Assembly (NCBI RefSeq): GCF_013376005.1
Contig: NZ_JABMJK010000005.1
Coordinates: 310,001 to 374,000 of the forward strand
Length of the DNA: 64,000 nt
Source: Duganella sp. SG902
Lineage (GTDB): Bacteria; Pseudomonadota; Gammaproteobacteria; Burkholderiales; Burkholderiaceae_D
Direction: 5' to 3'
Shown: one piece after another, positions 1 through 8,304 of the stretch
Numbering within the stretch: the first letter of the stretch is position 1
Layout of the letters: every line of letters starts with the position of its first letter
Notes under the pieces: model-generated
Database searches by the model: none
Told to the model about the DNA's origin: nothing
Seen by the model: the letters and a program-made list of their open reading frames with translations, nothing else
Made by a program: the position numbers and the translations under genes

Positions 1-1
1 C

Positions 2-991
2 CGCTGGTGCTGGGCGCCGGGGCGTCCGGCCGGGCGGCTGGTGTGGGCGCCGGCGCTGGTGGGCTGGGTCGGCGGCAATGGCGGCGGCAATCGTCCGGGG
101 CCGGGGCTGGGCTGGTATCCGCTGTCGCCGCGCGACCGCTTCGTGCCGGGCTATCGGGTATCGTCCGATTATGAGCGCCGCGTGACCTGGACGCATAACG
201 GCAAGCCATTCACGCCGCGTAATGACTGGAATGGCCGGCGCGACGGCCTGACGGTGCTGCCGCGCGACCAGTTTGACGGGCGGCGCGATGTGGTGGTCAA
301 CCGCCATGCGCCGCTGATTCCATCGACCAATTTTGTACACAATGTGACGCCGGTGACGCCGCCGCAGCCTTCCGGCCGCCCACTGACCGCCAATCGCGGC
401 GGCTGGGGCGATCGCGACCATGATGGCATCCCGGACCGCTTTGACAGCAATGATGGGCGCAACGACCGCAATGGCCGGAATGAGCGCTATGACCGCAACG
501 ATCGCAATGATCGTAGTAACCGCAACGACCGGGTGATCACCGCGCCGTCGCAGCCGGTACAGGTGTCGCCGCAACAGCCGGGCGGCCGAATCAGCACCCT
601 GGCGCCCAACCAGTTCGGCCAGCCGGACACGCCGACGCAGACCATCAATCCGAACGATGTGCGGATCGACGTGCGGCCGCGTTACAGCCAGCCGCCGCAG
701 CCGCATACGCCGATGACGGCGGCGCCGGTAGTGCAGGTGGCGCCGCAGCCGCCATCAACGCGCGACCGCTTCGATCGCGGCGATGACAACCGCCGTTTCC
801 GCCAGCACGAAGACCGGCAGCAGCCAACGCCGATGCCGATGCAACAGCCGCCGCGTCAGTTTTCGCAACCGGTGGTGCAGCAACCGCCGCAGCAGCCGCA
901 ACGCGAAAGCCGCAGCGAACCGCGTCACGAACCGGAGCAGCGCCGCAGCGAAGAACGAGGCGACCGCCGCAACCGGCAAAACGACAAGTAA
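2..991 (+). CDS. DUF6600-type envelope protein, C-terminal part (5' end outside window)
   Basis: The reading frame is open from the first bases, so this is the C-terminal part of a longer protein. The beginning is rich in Trp and Gly (WAPALVGWVGG, then GWYPLSPRDRFVPGYR), the pattern of DUF6600 proteins, which are secreted or envelope proteins of unknown function common in Burkholderiales. After about residue 120 the sequence becomes low-complexity: an Asp/Arg/Asn stretch with a calcium-type DxDxDG motif (DRDHDGIPDRFD), then Pro/Gln/Arg-rich repeats to the end. The start codon cannot be judged. It ends 3 nt before a long hairpin repeat that separates it from the convergent CII-like gene. Family assignment is by pattern only; function is unknown. 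Confidence 0.7.
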   Translation, partial: RWCWAPGRPAGRLVWAPALVGWVGGNGGGNRPGPGLGWYPLSPRDRFVPGYRVSSDYERRVTWTHNGKPFTPRNDWNGRRDGLTVLPRDQFDGRRDVVVNRHAPLIPSTNFVHNVTPVTPPQPSGRPLTANRGGWGDRDHDGIPDRFDSNDGRNDRNGRNERYDRNDRNDRSNRNDRVITAPSQPVQVSPQQPGGRISTLAPNQFGQPDTPTQTINPNDVRIDVRPRYSQPPQPHTPMTAAPVVQVAPQPPSTRDRFDRGDDNRRFRQHEDRQQPTPMPMQQPPRQFSQPVVQQPPQQPQRESRSEPRHEPEQRRSEERGDRRNRQNDK

Positions 992-993
992 AC

Positions 994-1076
994 TTCGGGG
1001 TCAGGTCTGTCATTCGGACACGAGCTCAACAATTACATAGTTGAGCTCGTGTCCGAATGACAGACCTGACCCCGAA
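994..1076. repeat. Long perfect palindrome, GGGGTCAG family (copy A)
   Basis: Two perfect 37-bp arms (994-1030 and 1040-1076) flank a 9-nt loop. The outer end reads TTCGGGGTCAGGTCTGTCA. It fills the whole gap between two convergent genes, starting 3 nt after one stop codon and touching the other, so as RNA it would form a very stable hairpin and could act as a bidirectional terminator. Three related elements lie at 25622-25708, 36643-36729 and 38901-38992. The inner part (ATTCGGACA) is shared with copy C. Confidence 0.9.
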
Positions 1077-1559
1077 TTATTGCTGCGCCTTGAGGCGCAG
1101 GCGGGCGCGCCATTCGCCCAGGGCCGACAGCGCGCCCTGGAATTCGCGCTCGATCAGATCCGCCTCGGCGGCGGTGACCTTGCCGTCCATGAGCGCGCTG
1201 GAGACCGCCTCCGCCACCGCGCCCACCTGACTCATCACCTTGCACACGGTCTGCGATAAGTCGTCTTCGCTGATGGCGTCCGGCGTCGGCACCACGAACG
1301 CCGCCATGCCGTGCCGCGTCAGCAGCGCGTGCAGCGGCAGGTGGGCGTCGCTCACCCCCGCCTTGTGGCACAGGTCCACCACCGTCGACACCTCCTCGAA
1401 TGACGGATAGTGCGACGCGATCGTCGGCGCCAGCTTGTTGCGCAGGACGTTGACCGAGATCCCCATCGCCTGCGCCAGGGCGTCGATGCCGCCGGGATAC
1501 GCGCGCGCCACCTTGTAAAGCGCGTCGTGCTGATTCATGTCCAGGTATTTGCGTGTCAT
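1077..1559 (-). CDS. Phage regulatory CII-like DNA-binding protein
   Basis: This 160-residue protein begins MTRKYLDMNQHDALYKVARAYPGG and carries a helix-turn-helix-like segment (IDALAQAMGISVNVLRNKLAP, about residues 25-45), the pattern of the phage CII/CP76 regulator family seen in P2-like phages and as solitary chromosomal genes in Burkholderiales. The C-terminal half is alpha-helical and probably mediates oligomerisation. An alternative start at Met8 (1538) is also plausible because related proteins begin at MNQHDALY. No other phage genes are visible, so it is more likely a domesticated regulator than part of a prophage. Target genes are unknown. Confidence 0.75.
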   Translation of the reverse strand: MTRKYLDMNQHDALYKVARAYPGGIDALAQAMGISVNVLRNKLAPTIASHYPSFEEVSTVVDLCHKAGVSDAHLPLHALLTRHGMAAFVVPTPDAISEDDLSQTVCKVMSQVGAVAEAVSSALMDGKVTAAEADLIEREFQGALSALGEWRARLRLKAQQ

Positions 1560-1645
1560 GGTGAAGCGTGCCTTTTATTACCGATGCAACCGCGAACGCG
1601 CGGCGCTATGCTGTTTTTCATTCAACTTCTTTGTGAAAAGACATC

Positions 1646-2443
1646 ATGAAGTCATTTCGATCCGCGCTGCTGTTGATGGTTTGCCTTGCCTTCCTGGGCA
1701 ATGGGCCGGCGGAAGCGCGCCCGGCTTCACATTCTGGCACATCGTCGGGGTTTAAAAGCGGTTTTTCTTCACAAAAGAACAACTCCGCCGCCCACAGCCG
1801 TCCGGCGCCGCCGCCCGCCAACCGCCAGAGCGGCCCCGGCGCGTTCGGCAAGCAGGCCGGTTCGCCGGCCCAGCCGCAGCGCGCCACCTCGGCCCTGTCG
1901 CGCGACGTCGACCAGGGCGCCGCGCGCGAGCAGGCCCTGAATACGCTGGACCAGCGCCGCGCCGCCGCCAACGCGCCGCAACCGCTGCCGCCGCTGAACG
2001 GTACCTTGCGCCAGCCGCCGCAACCGTCGCGCCCGGCCCCGGCCTATGGCGGCGCGCCCTATGCCGGCCCGCCGCCGGTGTACGCGCCGCCAGCCCAGCA
2101 GTCGAGCGGCCTGATGCATGGTTTGCTGGGCTTCATGCTGGGCCGGGCGATGAGCCAGAGCAACCAGCCGGTGGCCTACCCGGCCACAGGCGGCCAGCCC
2201 GCCCCGGCACCGGCGGCCGGTACCCCCGGCGGCACCGAAGGCGCCGGAATGGTGGCCGGTATGCCGGGCTTGGGCGCGCCGGCCGTCACGCCGCCGCCGC
2301 CCGCGCCATCGTTCATGGCCCGTGTGCTGCGCTGGTTCGCCTGGCTGTCGGTGCTGAGCCTGCTGGGATGGGCGGCCGTGTATTCGGTGCGCAAGTTCCG
2401 CCGCCTGCGCGCCGCACCGCATTATTCATTTGAAAGGAACTGA
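1646..2443 (+). CDS. Proline-rich exported membrane protein of unknown function
   Basis: This 265-residue protein has a signal peptide (residues 1-25, cleavage near AEARP), a long low-complexity Pro/Ala/Gln/Ser region, a short hydrophobic Gly-rich patch (GLMHGLLGFMLGRAMSQSN, about residue 155) and one strong C-terminal membrane span (about residues 226-247) followed by a basic tail (RKFRRLRA). The stop codon overlaps the start of the DUF2491 gene (ATGA type), so the two are translationally coupled and probably act together. I do not recognise a function. The topology suggests a mostly periplasmic protein anchored in the inner membrane by its C-terminus. Confidence 0.75.
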   Translation: MKSFRSALLLMVCLAFLGNGPAEARPASHSGTSSGFKSGFSSQKNNSAAHSRPAPPPANRQSGPGAFGKQAGSPAQPQRATSALSRDVDQGAAREQALNTLDQRRAAANAPQPLPPLNGTLRQPPQPSRPAPAYGGAPYAGPPPVYAPPAQQSSGLMHGLLGFMLGRAMSQSNQPVAYPATGGQPAPAPAAGTPGGTEGAGMVAGMPGLGAPAVTPPPPAPSFMARVLRWFAWLSVLSLLGWAAVYSVRKFRRLRAAPHYSFERN

Positions 2444-3222
2444 TGATGGGTTGGACCGATGCCTATAACTATCTGCGCAACGGCGCGGCCAAGCTGGCCG
2501 GCAACGACGCCCCGCGCACCGACGCCGACCTGCCGCTCGGTGCGCGCATCGGCAGCGTGGTCGCGATACAGCAATCTCCGCTGCTGCGCGCGGTGGCCGA
2601 CGGCTCACTGATCACGCTGCCGGACGCGGACGACACGCGCATCGTGGCGGTGTCGCAGATCCGCCTCAAGCAGTCCGGCGGCCTGTATCGCTATTACCTG
2701 GAAACCGGCGACCTTGATGACAAAGAAAAGTTCCTGCAGGTCTACCAGAACGCCAGCGGTCAGGTCAGCGAGATCCTGTACTGCACCCAGCTGGCGCGCG
2801 TGATCCCGGAAACCGCCGAGGACCAAGACGCCTACACCGGCCAGGCCGGTGCCGGCCTGGGCGACCGCAGCTACACGTTGTGGCGCGAGCAGTTGGCCGA
2901 TCTGGATCTCGACCTGGAACTGGTTTTCGGCGCCGGGCAGGGCCTGGACTACTGGCGCGACGCCGGCGATCCGGAAACGCCGTACCTGCCGCCCTTCACC
3001 GGCACCGAAACCCGGCTGGACGACGCCAGCGGCAACACCGGCTTGCGCCAGGAAATGTATTTCATGCCGTACGTGCGCCAGCTGCGCGGCGGCGGCCACG
3101 AGTATCTGCTGATCACGACGGAAATCCTCCACAGCGTGAACGGCGACACCAGGAAACGCGGGATCCATGTCGACTTCGTCATCGGCATCCCGGTGGAGCA
3201 GCAACGCGTCGTTATCCAATGA
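2443..3222 (+). CDS. DUF2491 family protein (YjfK-like)
   Basis: This 259-residue soluble protein resembles the DUF2491/YjfK family (features include LPLGARIGSVVAIQQSPLL and LYRYYLETGD). In enterobacteria yjfK lies with yjfJ (PspA/IM30-like) and other envelope genes. The same combination occurs here: it overlaps the upstream membrane protein and is followed 30 nt later by a coiled-coil protein that may play the YjfJ role. Two start codons are adjacent (2443 and 2446); AAAGGAAC just upstream can serve as ribosome-binding site. Molecular function is unknown; a membrane-stress role is inferred only from the neighbourhood. Confidence 0.8.
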   Translation: MMGWTDAYNYLRNGAAKLAGNDAPRTDADLPLGARIGSVVAIQQSPLLRAVADGSLITLPDADDTRIVAVSQIRLKQSGGLYRYYLETGDLDDKEKFLQVYQNASGQVSEILYCTQLARVIPETAEDQDAYTGQAGAGLGDRSYTLWREQLADLDLDLELVFGAGQGLDYWRDAGDPETPYLPPFTGTETRLDDASGNTGLRQEMYFMPYVRQLRGGGHEYLLITTEILHSVNGDTRKRGIHVDFVIGIPVEQQRVVIQ

Positions 3223-3252
3223 TGCGCAACTTTTGAAACGAGGAAGACTGAC

Positions 3253-4038
3253 ATGAGCAACTTGAATGGCTGGGGTTTGACCGCGCGACTGATCACCAAG
3301 CATTTTGGCGCGCTGGGCAATCGCGTGTCCGAGGCGATCGCCAATTTCGATCCTGAAACCGCCACCGAGGCCGACCGCGACCGCCTGGCCGACAATCTGC
3401 GCAGCGCCGCCCAGAAGCTGGCCGCCGCGCGCGCCGCCTTCAACAAGGAGGCCGACGACGTGGTCAAGCTGCGCCAGCTGATCGCCACCGACGAGCAGGC
3501 GGCCGGCACGCTGGCCGAGCGCCTTGCCGCCGGCAAGATCTCGGAATCGACCATCACCCTGTTCTGCGACGAGCTGGAAGGCAACAAGGCGCGCTTGCCG
3601 CAGGAGCTGCAGGAGGAGGCCGACGCCAAGCAGTATATGAACGAGCTGCAAACCATCGTCGACGCGCTGTCGAAGCAGCTGGCCGAGTTCGACGCCCAGG
3701 CGAAGAAGGCGATGCAGGCGCTGGCCTCGGCGCGCGCCCAGCAGGATCTGCAGCAGCTGCGCGCCGAGCGCCAGGCCCAGCTGGCCGGCCTGCAGGGCAT
3801 GCGTGGCCAGTCGAGCGCGCTGAGCGCCCTGACCCGCCGCGCCGAAAGCATCCGCAACGACGCCGAGGGCTTGCGCATCGTCACCGACATCGGCCAGAAG
3901 CCGCTGGACCAGGCCGCCGAGCTGGAGGCGATCCGCAAATCGGTCAGCCAGCCGGCGCTCGGCAATGAGTCGGCGCTGGCCCGTTTGCAGCGTTTGTCGG
4001 GCCAGAGCGGCGAGCCGCTGGCGCTTGCAAAGTCCTGA
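3253..4038 (+). CDS. PspA/IM30-like coiled-coil protein
   Basis: This 261-residue protein is almost entirely heptad-type helix rich in Ala, Glu, Gln, Arg and Lys, with no signal peptide. The beginning (LITKHFGALGNRVSEAIANF) could be an amphipathic membrane-contact helix. Size and architecture match the PspA/IM30/YjfJ group, which binds the inner face of the cytoplasmic membrane under envelope stress. Third gene of the 1646-4038 unit, directly after DUF2491, which supports the assignment. Sequence identity to PspA proper looks low, so the family call is an inference from structure and context. Confidence 0.6.
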   Translation: MSNLNGWGLTARLITKHFGALGNRVSEAIANFDPETATEADRDRLADNLRSAAQKLAAARAAFNKEADDVVKLRQLIATDEQAAGTLAERLAAGKISESTITLFCDELEGNKARLPQELQEEADAKQYMNELQTIVDALSKQLAEFDAQAKKAMQALASARAQQDLQQLRAERQAQLAGLQGMRGQSSALSALTRRAESIRNDAEGLRIVTDIGQKPLDQAAELEAIRKSVSQPALGNESALARLQRLSGQSGEPLALAKS

Positions 4039-4044
4039 TCGGGC

Positions 4045-4050
4045 TACAAT
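4045..4050 (+). promoter_or_regulatory. Putative -10 box for ybeD
   Basis: TACAAT lies 7 nt after the previous stop codon and 57 nt before the ybeD start, in the only non-coding gap available. No convincing -35 at ideal spacing is seen (TTGCAA at 4025 is 14 nt away). Confidence 0.35.
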
Positions 4051-4107
4051 ATAGGCTGGCGACGCCGCTGTTGGCGCCGCCGGTCTTTATTGAAATGGAA
4101 ACAGAAT

Positions 4108-4383
4108 ATGCAAGCGATCCCGCCATCAGAGTCCCTCATCGAATACCCGAGCGACTTCCCGATCAAGGTCATGGGGCCGACTCATATCGATTTCGCCCCG
4201 ACCATCATTTTGGTCGTGCAAAAGCATGACAAGGAATTCCACGAGGGCCGCATGGAGGTGCGCCCCTCGGCCAAGGGCAATTACACCGGCCTGACCTGCA
4301 CCGTGCGCGCCACCAGCCGCGAGCAGCTCGACGCGCTGTACACCGAGCTGTCCGGTCACCCGATGGTCAAGATTGTCATGTAA
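4108..4383 (+). CDS. ybeD: YbeD/DUF493 family protein, lipoate-locus associated
   Basis: This is a 91-residue protein starting MQAIPPSESLIEYPSDFPIK, the normal start of the family. A TTG 18 nt upstream would be an artificial extension. YbeD is a small ferredoxin-like-fold protein of unknown biochemical role that lies next to lipB in many proteobacteria. Here that linkage is conserved but a divergent LysR/GST gene pair has been inserted between ybeD and lipB. The stop codon is directly adjacent to the stop of the convergent LysR gene, with no intervening base. Confidence 0.85.
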   Translation: MQAIPPSESLIEYPSDFPIKVMGPTHIDFAPTIILVVQKHDKEFHEGRMEVRPSAKGNYTGLTCTVRATSREQLDALYTELSGHPMVKIVM

Positions 4384-5277
4384 TCAACCTTGCTGGCGCA
4401 GGAAGGTGGCGATCTCTTCCAGCAGCCAGTCGCGGAACGCCTGCACCTGCGGCTTGCTGGCCGCGTTGGGCGGCGTGACGAAGTAATACTCGTCCGGGCT
4501 CGGCGTGGCGATGTCGAACAGCCGCAGCAGCTGCCCGGAGGCGATCTCCTGCATCGCCACCACGTGCCGCACCAGCGCCACGCCGTTGCCGTCGGCGGCG
4601 GAACGGATCAGCATCGATAAATCCTCAAACAGCAGCCCGCCCGACGGTTCCGGGTAATCGAGCCCGGCCGCGTTGAACCACGGCGTCCAGTGCTCCGCCG
4701 AGCGCAGCAAGGTGTGGCGGTTCAGGTCGCCTGGCGCCAACGGTAGCTGCCCACCGCGATAGTGGGGACTCACTACGGGGTAATACACATCCCCCATCAG
4801 CCGCAACACCACCATGCCGGGATAGTTGCCACGCCCGAAGCGGATGCCCACGTCCACGCCCTCGCGCGCCAGGTCCTGCAGCGCGCCGCTCGATTGCAGC
4901 ACCACTTCGATATCTGGATACAGCTCGATGAACTTGCCCAGCCGCGGCGCCAGCCAGCGCGCCGCGAACGACGGGATCGAGGTGATCGTCAGCCGCTGGC
5001 TGATGCTGGTCGCGCGCATGGCGTCGGTGGCGGCGGCGATGTCGGCGAAGGCCTTGCCGAGGAACTGGGCGAACTTCAGCCCGTCGTTAGTTATTTTCAC
5101 CTGCCGGCCATGGCGCACGAACAGCGGCCGCCCCAGCTCCTCCTCCAACCCCCGCACCTGATGGCTGATGGCGCCGTGCGTCAGGTGCAATTCCTCCGCC
5201 GCGCGCGAGAAGTTCTCGTGGCGGGCCGCCGCCTCGAAGGCGCGTAACGCGGAAAAATTGGGCAGGCGGCGTGTCAT
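4384..5277 (-). CDS. LysR-family transcriptional regulator, GcvA-like
   Basis: This 297-residue regulator has an N-terminal winged helix-turn-helix (RALPNFSALRAFE-type beginning, FSRAAEELHLTHGAISHQVR at about residues 23-42) and a periplasmic-binding-like effector domain from about residue 90. The beginning and the core (LTITSIPSFAARWLAPRLG) are typical of the GcvA subgroup. It is transcribed divergently from a glutathione transferase gene across a 110-bp AT-rich gap, the usual layout for a LysR protein controlling its neighbour and itself. The effector is unknown. Confidence 0.9.
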   Translation of the reverse strand: MTRRLPNFSALRAFEAAARHENFSRAAEELHLTHGAISHQVRGLEEELGRPLFVRHGRQVKITNDGLKFAQFLGKAFADIAAATDAMRATSISQRLTITSIPSFAARWLAPRLGKFIELYPDIEVVLQSSGALQDLAREGVDVGIRFGRGNYPGMVVLRLMGDVYYPVVSPHYRGGQLPLAPGDLNRHTLLRSAEHWTPWFNAAGLDYPEPSGGLLFEDLSMLIRSAADGNGVALVRHVVAMQEIASGQLLRLFDIATPSPDEYYFVTPPNAASKPQVQAFRDWLLEEIATFLRQQG

Positions 5278-5387
5278 CCTGTGGATAACTATGTGAGTAA
5301 AACTAACAAGAATTGCGAAAATATACCGTTATACAGGTACTTACACAAGGTTTACCATGTGAATAAATCTACCTAAGCGGAGCTGCC
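5278..5387. promoter_or_regulatory. Divergent promoter region of LysR gene and yfcF-like GST
   Basis: This 110-bp gap is clearly AT-richer than the surroundings and separates two divergent genes. It contains overlapping TTAC/GTAA and TNTACC-like repeats (around 5330-5365) suitable for a LysR tetramer, but I cannot define a single operator. AGCGGAG before 5388 is the ribosome-binding site of the GST gene. Confidence 0.45.
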
Positions 5388-6014
5388 ATGCCTTTTGAAC
5401 TGTACGTCGATAGCCTCTACACCAGTCCCTACGCCCTGTCCGCCTTCGTGGCCCTGACCGAAAAAGGCCTGCCGTTCAGCATCAAGACCGTGGATCTGGA
5501 AAGCGGCGCGCAGCGCCAGGCCGCCTACGCCGGGCGCGCGCTGACCGCCCGCGTGCCGGCGCTGGTCGAGGGCGACTTCGTGCTGACCGAGTCGAGCGCC
5601 ATCACCGAATACCTGGACGAGACCTTCCCCGCGCCCGAGTACGTGGCGCTGTATCCGCAGGACCGCCGCCAGCGCGCGCAGGCGCGGCAGATCCAGGCCT
5701 GGGTGCGCAGCGACCTGGTGCCGGTGCGCGTCGAACGCGACACCGAGACCGTGTTCTTCAAGAAGCCATGCGCGCCGCTGAGCGAGAGCGGGCAGCAGGC
5801 CGCCGCCAAGCTGGTGCAGGTGGCCGAGCGCGTGGTGCAGGGGCCGCAACATCTGTTCGGCGAGTGGTCGATCGCCGACACCGACCTCGCCATCCTGCTG
5901 AGCCGGCTGGTGCGCAACGGCGATCCGGTGCCGGCCAAGCTGCGGGAGTATGTCGAGTTCCAGTGGCAGCGGCCGCCGGTGCAGGCCTGGCTGGCCAGGC
6001 ACCAGCCGGGCTGA
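5388..6014 (+). CDS. yfcF: Glutathione transferase, YfcF-like
   Basis: This 208-residue cytosolic enzyme has the two-domain GST layout. The N-terminal thioredoxin-fold domain includes LYVDSLYTSPYALSAFVALT and the glutathione-contacting segment RVPALVEGDFVLTESSAITEYLDE (cis-Pro followed later by the Glu-Ser pair). The helical C-terminal domain includes WSIADTDLAILLSRL. The opening and length match YfcF, which in E. coli has glutathione peroxidase and transferase activity linked to peroxide defence. The divergent LysR gene probably regulates it. Its exact substrate is not deducible. Confidence 0.8.
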   Translation: MPFELYVDSLYTSPYALSAFVALTEKGLPFSIKTVDLESGAQRQAAYAGRALTARVPALVEGDFVLTESSAITEYLDETFPAPEYVALYPQDRRQRAQARQIQAWVRSDLVPVRVERDTETVFFKKPCAPLSESGQQAAAKLVQVAERVVQGPQHLFGEWSIADTDLAILLSRLVRNGDPVPAKLREYVEFQWQRPPVQAWLARHQPG

Positions 6015-6029
6015 ACGCGGCAGCCGGGG

Positions 6030-6035
6030 TATAAT
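6030..6035 (+). promoter_or_regulatory. -10 box (TATAAT) for lipB, predicting a leaderless mRNA
   Basis: A perfect TATAAT ends 6 nt before the lipB ATG, so transcription would begin at or within a base or two of the start codon. There is no Shine-Dalgarno sequence between box and ATG. No good -35 element is seen 17 nt upstream. Confidence 0.55.
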
Positions 6036-6041
6036 GCCGGC

Positions 6042-6701
6042 ATGACGTCTCCTACCTCTCCCGAGATCAAACATCTCGGCAAAGCCGATTACGACAGCAC
6101 CTTCGCCGCCATGCGGGCCTTCACCGACGCCCGCACGCCGGACACGCGCGACGAACTGTGGATCGTCGAGCACGCGCCTGTCTACACGCTGGGGCTGGGC
6201 GCGGATCGCGGCCACCTGCTGGCCGGCGCCTCGGGGATCCCGGTGGTGCAGACCGACCGCGGCGGCGAAGTCACCTACCATGGTCCCGGCCAGGTGGTGA
6301 TTTACCTGTTGATGGACCTGCGCCGCAACAAGCCGGGCGGCAAGCTGTACGCGCGCCAGTTCGTGCATAAAATCGAGCAGGCGATCATCAACGTGCTACA
6401 GGCGTATAATCTCGCCGGTGAGCGCGTTGCCGGCGCGCCGGGCATCTACATGGCCGGCGGCGACCACCAAGGCGCCAAGATTGCCGCGCTGGGCTTGAAG
6501 GTACGCGGCAATGGCTGCACCTACCACGGGCTGTCGCTGAATGTGGCGATGGATCTGGCCCCGTTTTCCTGGATTAACCCTTGCGGCTATGCCGGACTGG
6601 AAACAGTCGATATGCGCACCGTTGGCGCGCAGGCAATGCTGTCGGACGTACAACAGCAACTGGCCGAGGAATTAGTCCGCGTCCTGGCGACCAACGAATA
6701 A
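6042..6701 (+). CDS. lipB: Octanoyltransferase LipB
   Basis: LipB transfers octanoate from octanoyl-acyl carrier protein to the lipoyl domains of 2-oxoacid dehydrogenases and the glycine cleavage H protein, the first step of lipoate synthesis. This 219-residue protein has the family motifs [16 protein letters not shown] (about residues 73-88), the catalytic Lys146 ([10 protein letters not shown]) and the acyl-carrying Cys181 in [13 protein letters not shown]. It lies 7 nt upstream of lipA and is surely co-expressed with it. A perfect -10 box 6 nt before the ATG and the absence of a ribosome-binding site suggest a leaderless transcript. Confidence 0.97.
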   Translation: MTSPTSPEIKHLGKADYDSTFAAMRAFTDARTPDTRDELWIVEHAPVYTLGLGADRGHLLAGASGIPVVQTDRGGEVTYHGPGQVVIYLLMDLRRNKPGGKLYARQFVHKIEQAIINVLQAYNLAGERVAGAPGIYMAGGDHQGAKIAALGLKVRGNGCTYHGLSLNVAMDLAPFSWINPCGYAGLETVDMRTVGAQAMLSDVQQQLAEELVRVLATNE

Positions 6702-6708
6702 ACAAATT

Positions 6709-7683
6709 ATGACCACCGAAACTACTCCAGCTTACAACCCGAGCGAAAAGCAAAAAGGCGCCAGCAAGACCTCGCGCATCCCGATCAAGATCGTGCCGGT
6801 CGAACAGGTCGAGCGCTTGAAGAAGCCGGACTGGATACGCGTCAAGGCCGGTTCGCCCAACACCCGTTTCTACGAAATCAAGGAAACGCTGCGCGAGAAC
6901 AAGCTGGTCACCGTGTGCGAGGAGGCCAGCTGCCCGAACATCGGCGAATGCTTCGGCAAGGGCACGGCCACCTTCATGATCATGGGCGACAAGTGCACCC
7001 GTCGCTGCCCGTTCTGCGACGTCGGCCACGGCCGCCCGGACCCGCTGGACAAGGATGAGCCGACCAACCTGTCGCACACCATCGCCAAGCTGCGCCTGAG
7101 CTACGTGGTGATCACCTCGGTGGACCGCGACGACCTGCGCGACGGCGGCGCCCAGCACTTCGTCGAGTGCATCTCCAACACCCGCGCGCTGTCGCCCAAG
7201 ACCCAGATCGAAGTGCTGGTGCCGGACTTCCGCGGCCGCCTGGAAAAGGCGCTGGCGATCTTCGCCGACGGCTTGCCGGACGTGATGAATCACAACCTGG
7301 AAACCGTGCCGCGCCTGTACAAGGAAGCGCGTCCGGGTTCGGACTACATGCACTCGCTGAAGCTGCTGAAGGACTTCAAGGCCCTGTACCCGCACGTCAA
7401 GACCAAGTCGGGCATCATGGTCGGCCTGGGCGAGACCGACGAGGAAATCCTGCAGGTGATGCGCGACATGCGCGAGCACGACATCGACATGCTGACCATC
7501 GGCCAGTATCTGGCGCCATCGAACAGCCACCTGCCGGTGCGCCGCTACGTGCACCCGGACGTGTTCAAGATGTTCGAGGAAGAAGCCTACAAGATGGGCT
7601 TCAAGCACGCCGCCGTCGGCGCCATGGTGCGCTCCTCCTACCACGCGGACGAACAGGCACACAACGTGCTGGCCGCCGGCTAA
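6709..7683 (+). CDS. lipA: Lipoyl synthase LipA (radical SAM)
   Basis: LipA inserts two sulfur atoms into protein-bound octanoyl groups. The 324-residue sequence has both iron-sulfur cluster motifs: the auxiliary-cluster cysteines C70, C75 and C81 ([12 protein letters not shown]) and the radical SAM triad C96, C100 and C103 (CTRRCPFC). It also has the C-terminal RSSYHA segment whose serine ligates the auxiliary cluster. The N-terminal 40 residues are a Lys-rich extension usual for proteobacterial LipA. It is the second gene of lipBA and is followed by an intrinsic terminator. Confidence 0.98.
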   Translation: MTTETTPAYNPSEKQKGASKTSRIPIKIVPVEQVERLKKPDWIRVKAGSPNTRFYEIKETLRENKLVTVCEEASCPNIGECFGKGTATFMIMGDKCTRRCPFCDVGHGRPDPLDKDEPTNLSHTIAKLRLSYVVITSVDRDDLRDGGAQHFVECISNTRALSPKTQIEVLVPDFRGRLEKALAIFADGLPDVMNHNLETVPRLYKEARPGSDYMHSLKLLKDFKALYPHVKTKSGIMVGLGETDEEILQVMRDMREHDIDMLTIGQYLAPSNSHLPVRRYVHPDVFKMFEEEAYKMGFKHAAVGAMVRSSYHADEQAHNVLAAG

Positions 7684-7689
7684 ACAACT

Positions 7690-7717
7690 AGGGTTCCTCA
7701 CGGAGCCCTTTGTTTTT
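7690..7717 (+). terminator. Intrinsic terminator after lipA
   Basis: An 8-bp stem AGGGTTCC / GGAGCCCT with a 4-nt loop is followed by TTTGTTTTT. It lies 6 nt after the lipA stop and would end the lipBA transcript. Confidence 0.8.
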
Positions 7718-7784
7718 GATCTGCGTCAGATCGGGGCGCTTGCGCTGGCGATTGGGAGGGGTAGACTGGTTACCGGAGGTTGCC

Positions 7785-8021
7785 ATGCACACTATCGATA
7801 TCGCTGCGTTCCAAAATCAACTTCCCAACGTGCTGGAAGCCATCAGCCGGGGCGAGGAAGTGCTGCTTTCCCTAGACGGCCAGCCCGTCGCTCAATTGGT
7901 CGCTATTCCTCCTCGTCGCGAGCTGAGGGAACCCGGCTCTATGGCTGGGCAAATCTGGATGTCCGAAGACTTTGACGCCTCTGTGCCCGAAGATATATTG
8001 GTGGCGTTTGAGGGCAAATAA
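7785..8021 (+). CDS. Phd/YefM-type antitoxin
   Basis: This 78-residue protein begins MHTIDIAAFQNQLPNVLEAI and continues SRGEEVLLSLDGQPVAQLVAIPP, the prevent-host-death fold that binds DNA and neutralises a partner toxin through its C-terminal tail. The start is chosen because GGAGGT lies 5 nt upstream; an in-frame extension to 7710 would overlap the lipA terminator. Its stop overlaps the start of a PIN-domain gene by one base (TAATG), the standard antitoxin-toxin arrangement. The antitoxin looks intact while the toxin is broken. Confidence 0.85.
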   Translation: MHTIDIAAFQNQLPNVLEAISRGEEVLLSLDGQPVAQLVAIPPRRELREPGSMAGQIWMSEDFDASVPEDILVAFEGK

Positions 8022-8251
8022 TGCCTGTCTTGCTCGACACGCATGTCGTGCTCTGGTGGTTGCGGAACGATCGAAAATTATCCCCGCACTGCCGCGCCAG
8101 AATTAAATCGGCATCAGCTGCCTATGTGAATAGCGTTTCGATTTGGGAAGCCGCGATCAAAGTCAGTAGGGGGCGCTTAAGGTGGATTTGGATGTTGCTG
8201 ACTGCTGATCGGGTTTTGGCCGAGTACTCGGCGTTGATAGAACTTGTGTGA
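8021..8251 (+). pseudogene. Decayed PIN-domain toxin (VapC-like), truncated and frameshifted
   Basis: The first 50 codons are a good PIN-domain start (MPVLLDTHVVLWWLR with the first catalytic Asp, then NSVSIWEAAIKVSRGRL with the conserved Glu). After GRL the reading frame degenerates: the family-like continuation KVDLDVAD appears in another frame, and LAEYSALIEL returns to the first frame before an early stop. PIN toxins are normally about 125-135 residues and need a C-terminal HxDPFDR acidic motif, which is absent here. The RNase is therefore predicted inactive. Base composition is AT-richer than its neighbours, fitting an acquired module. Confidence 0.75.
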
Positions 8252-8272
8252 GCTGTTTAGTAGTATTATTTC

Positions 8273-8278
8273 TATAAT
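8273..8278 (+). promoter_or_regulatory. Putative -10 box for the peroxiredoxin gene
   Basis: TATAAT lies in an AT-rich 53-bp gap between the broken toxin and the peroxiredoxin start, 26 nt before the ATG. A clear -35 is not seen. It implies that the peroxiredoxin gene has its own promoter. Confidence 0.45.
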
Positions 8279-8304
8279 TTACCTCACATTATAGGAACGC
8301 CACC

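Noticed and set aside
1077..1559. Possible prophage remnant indicated by the CII-like gene
   Set aside because: Neighbouring genes are ordinary chromosomal genes, and no integrase, structural gene or attachment repeat is seen.
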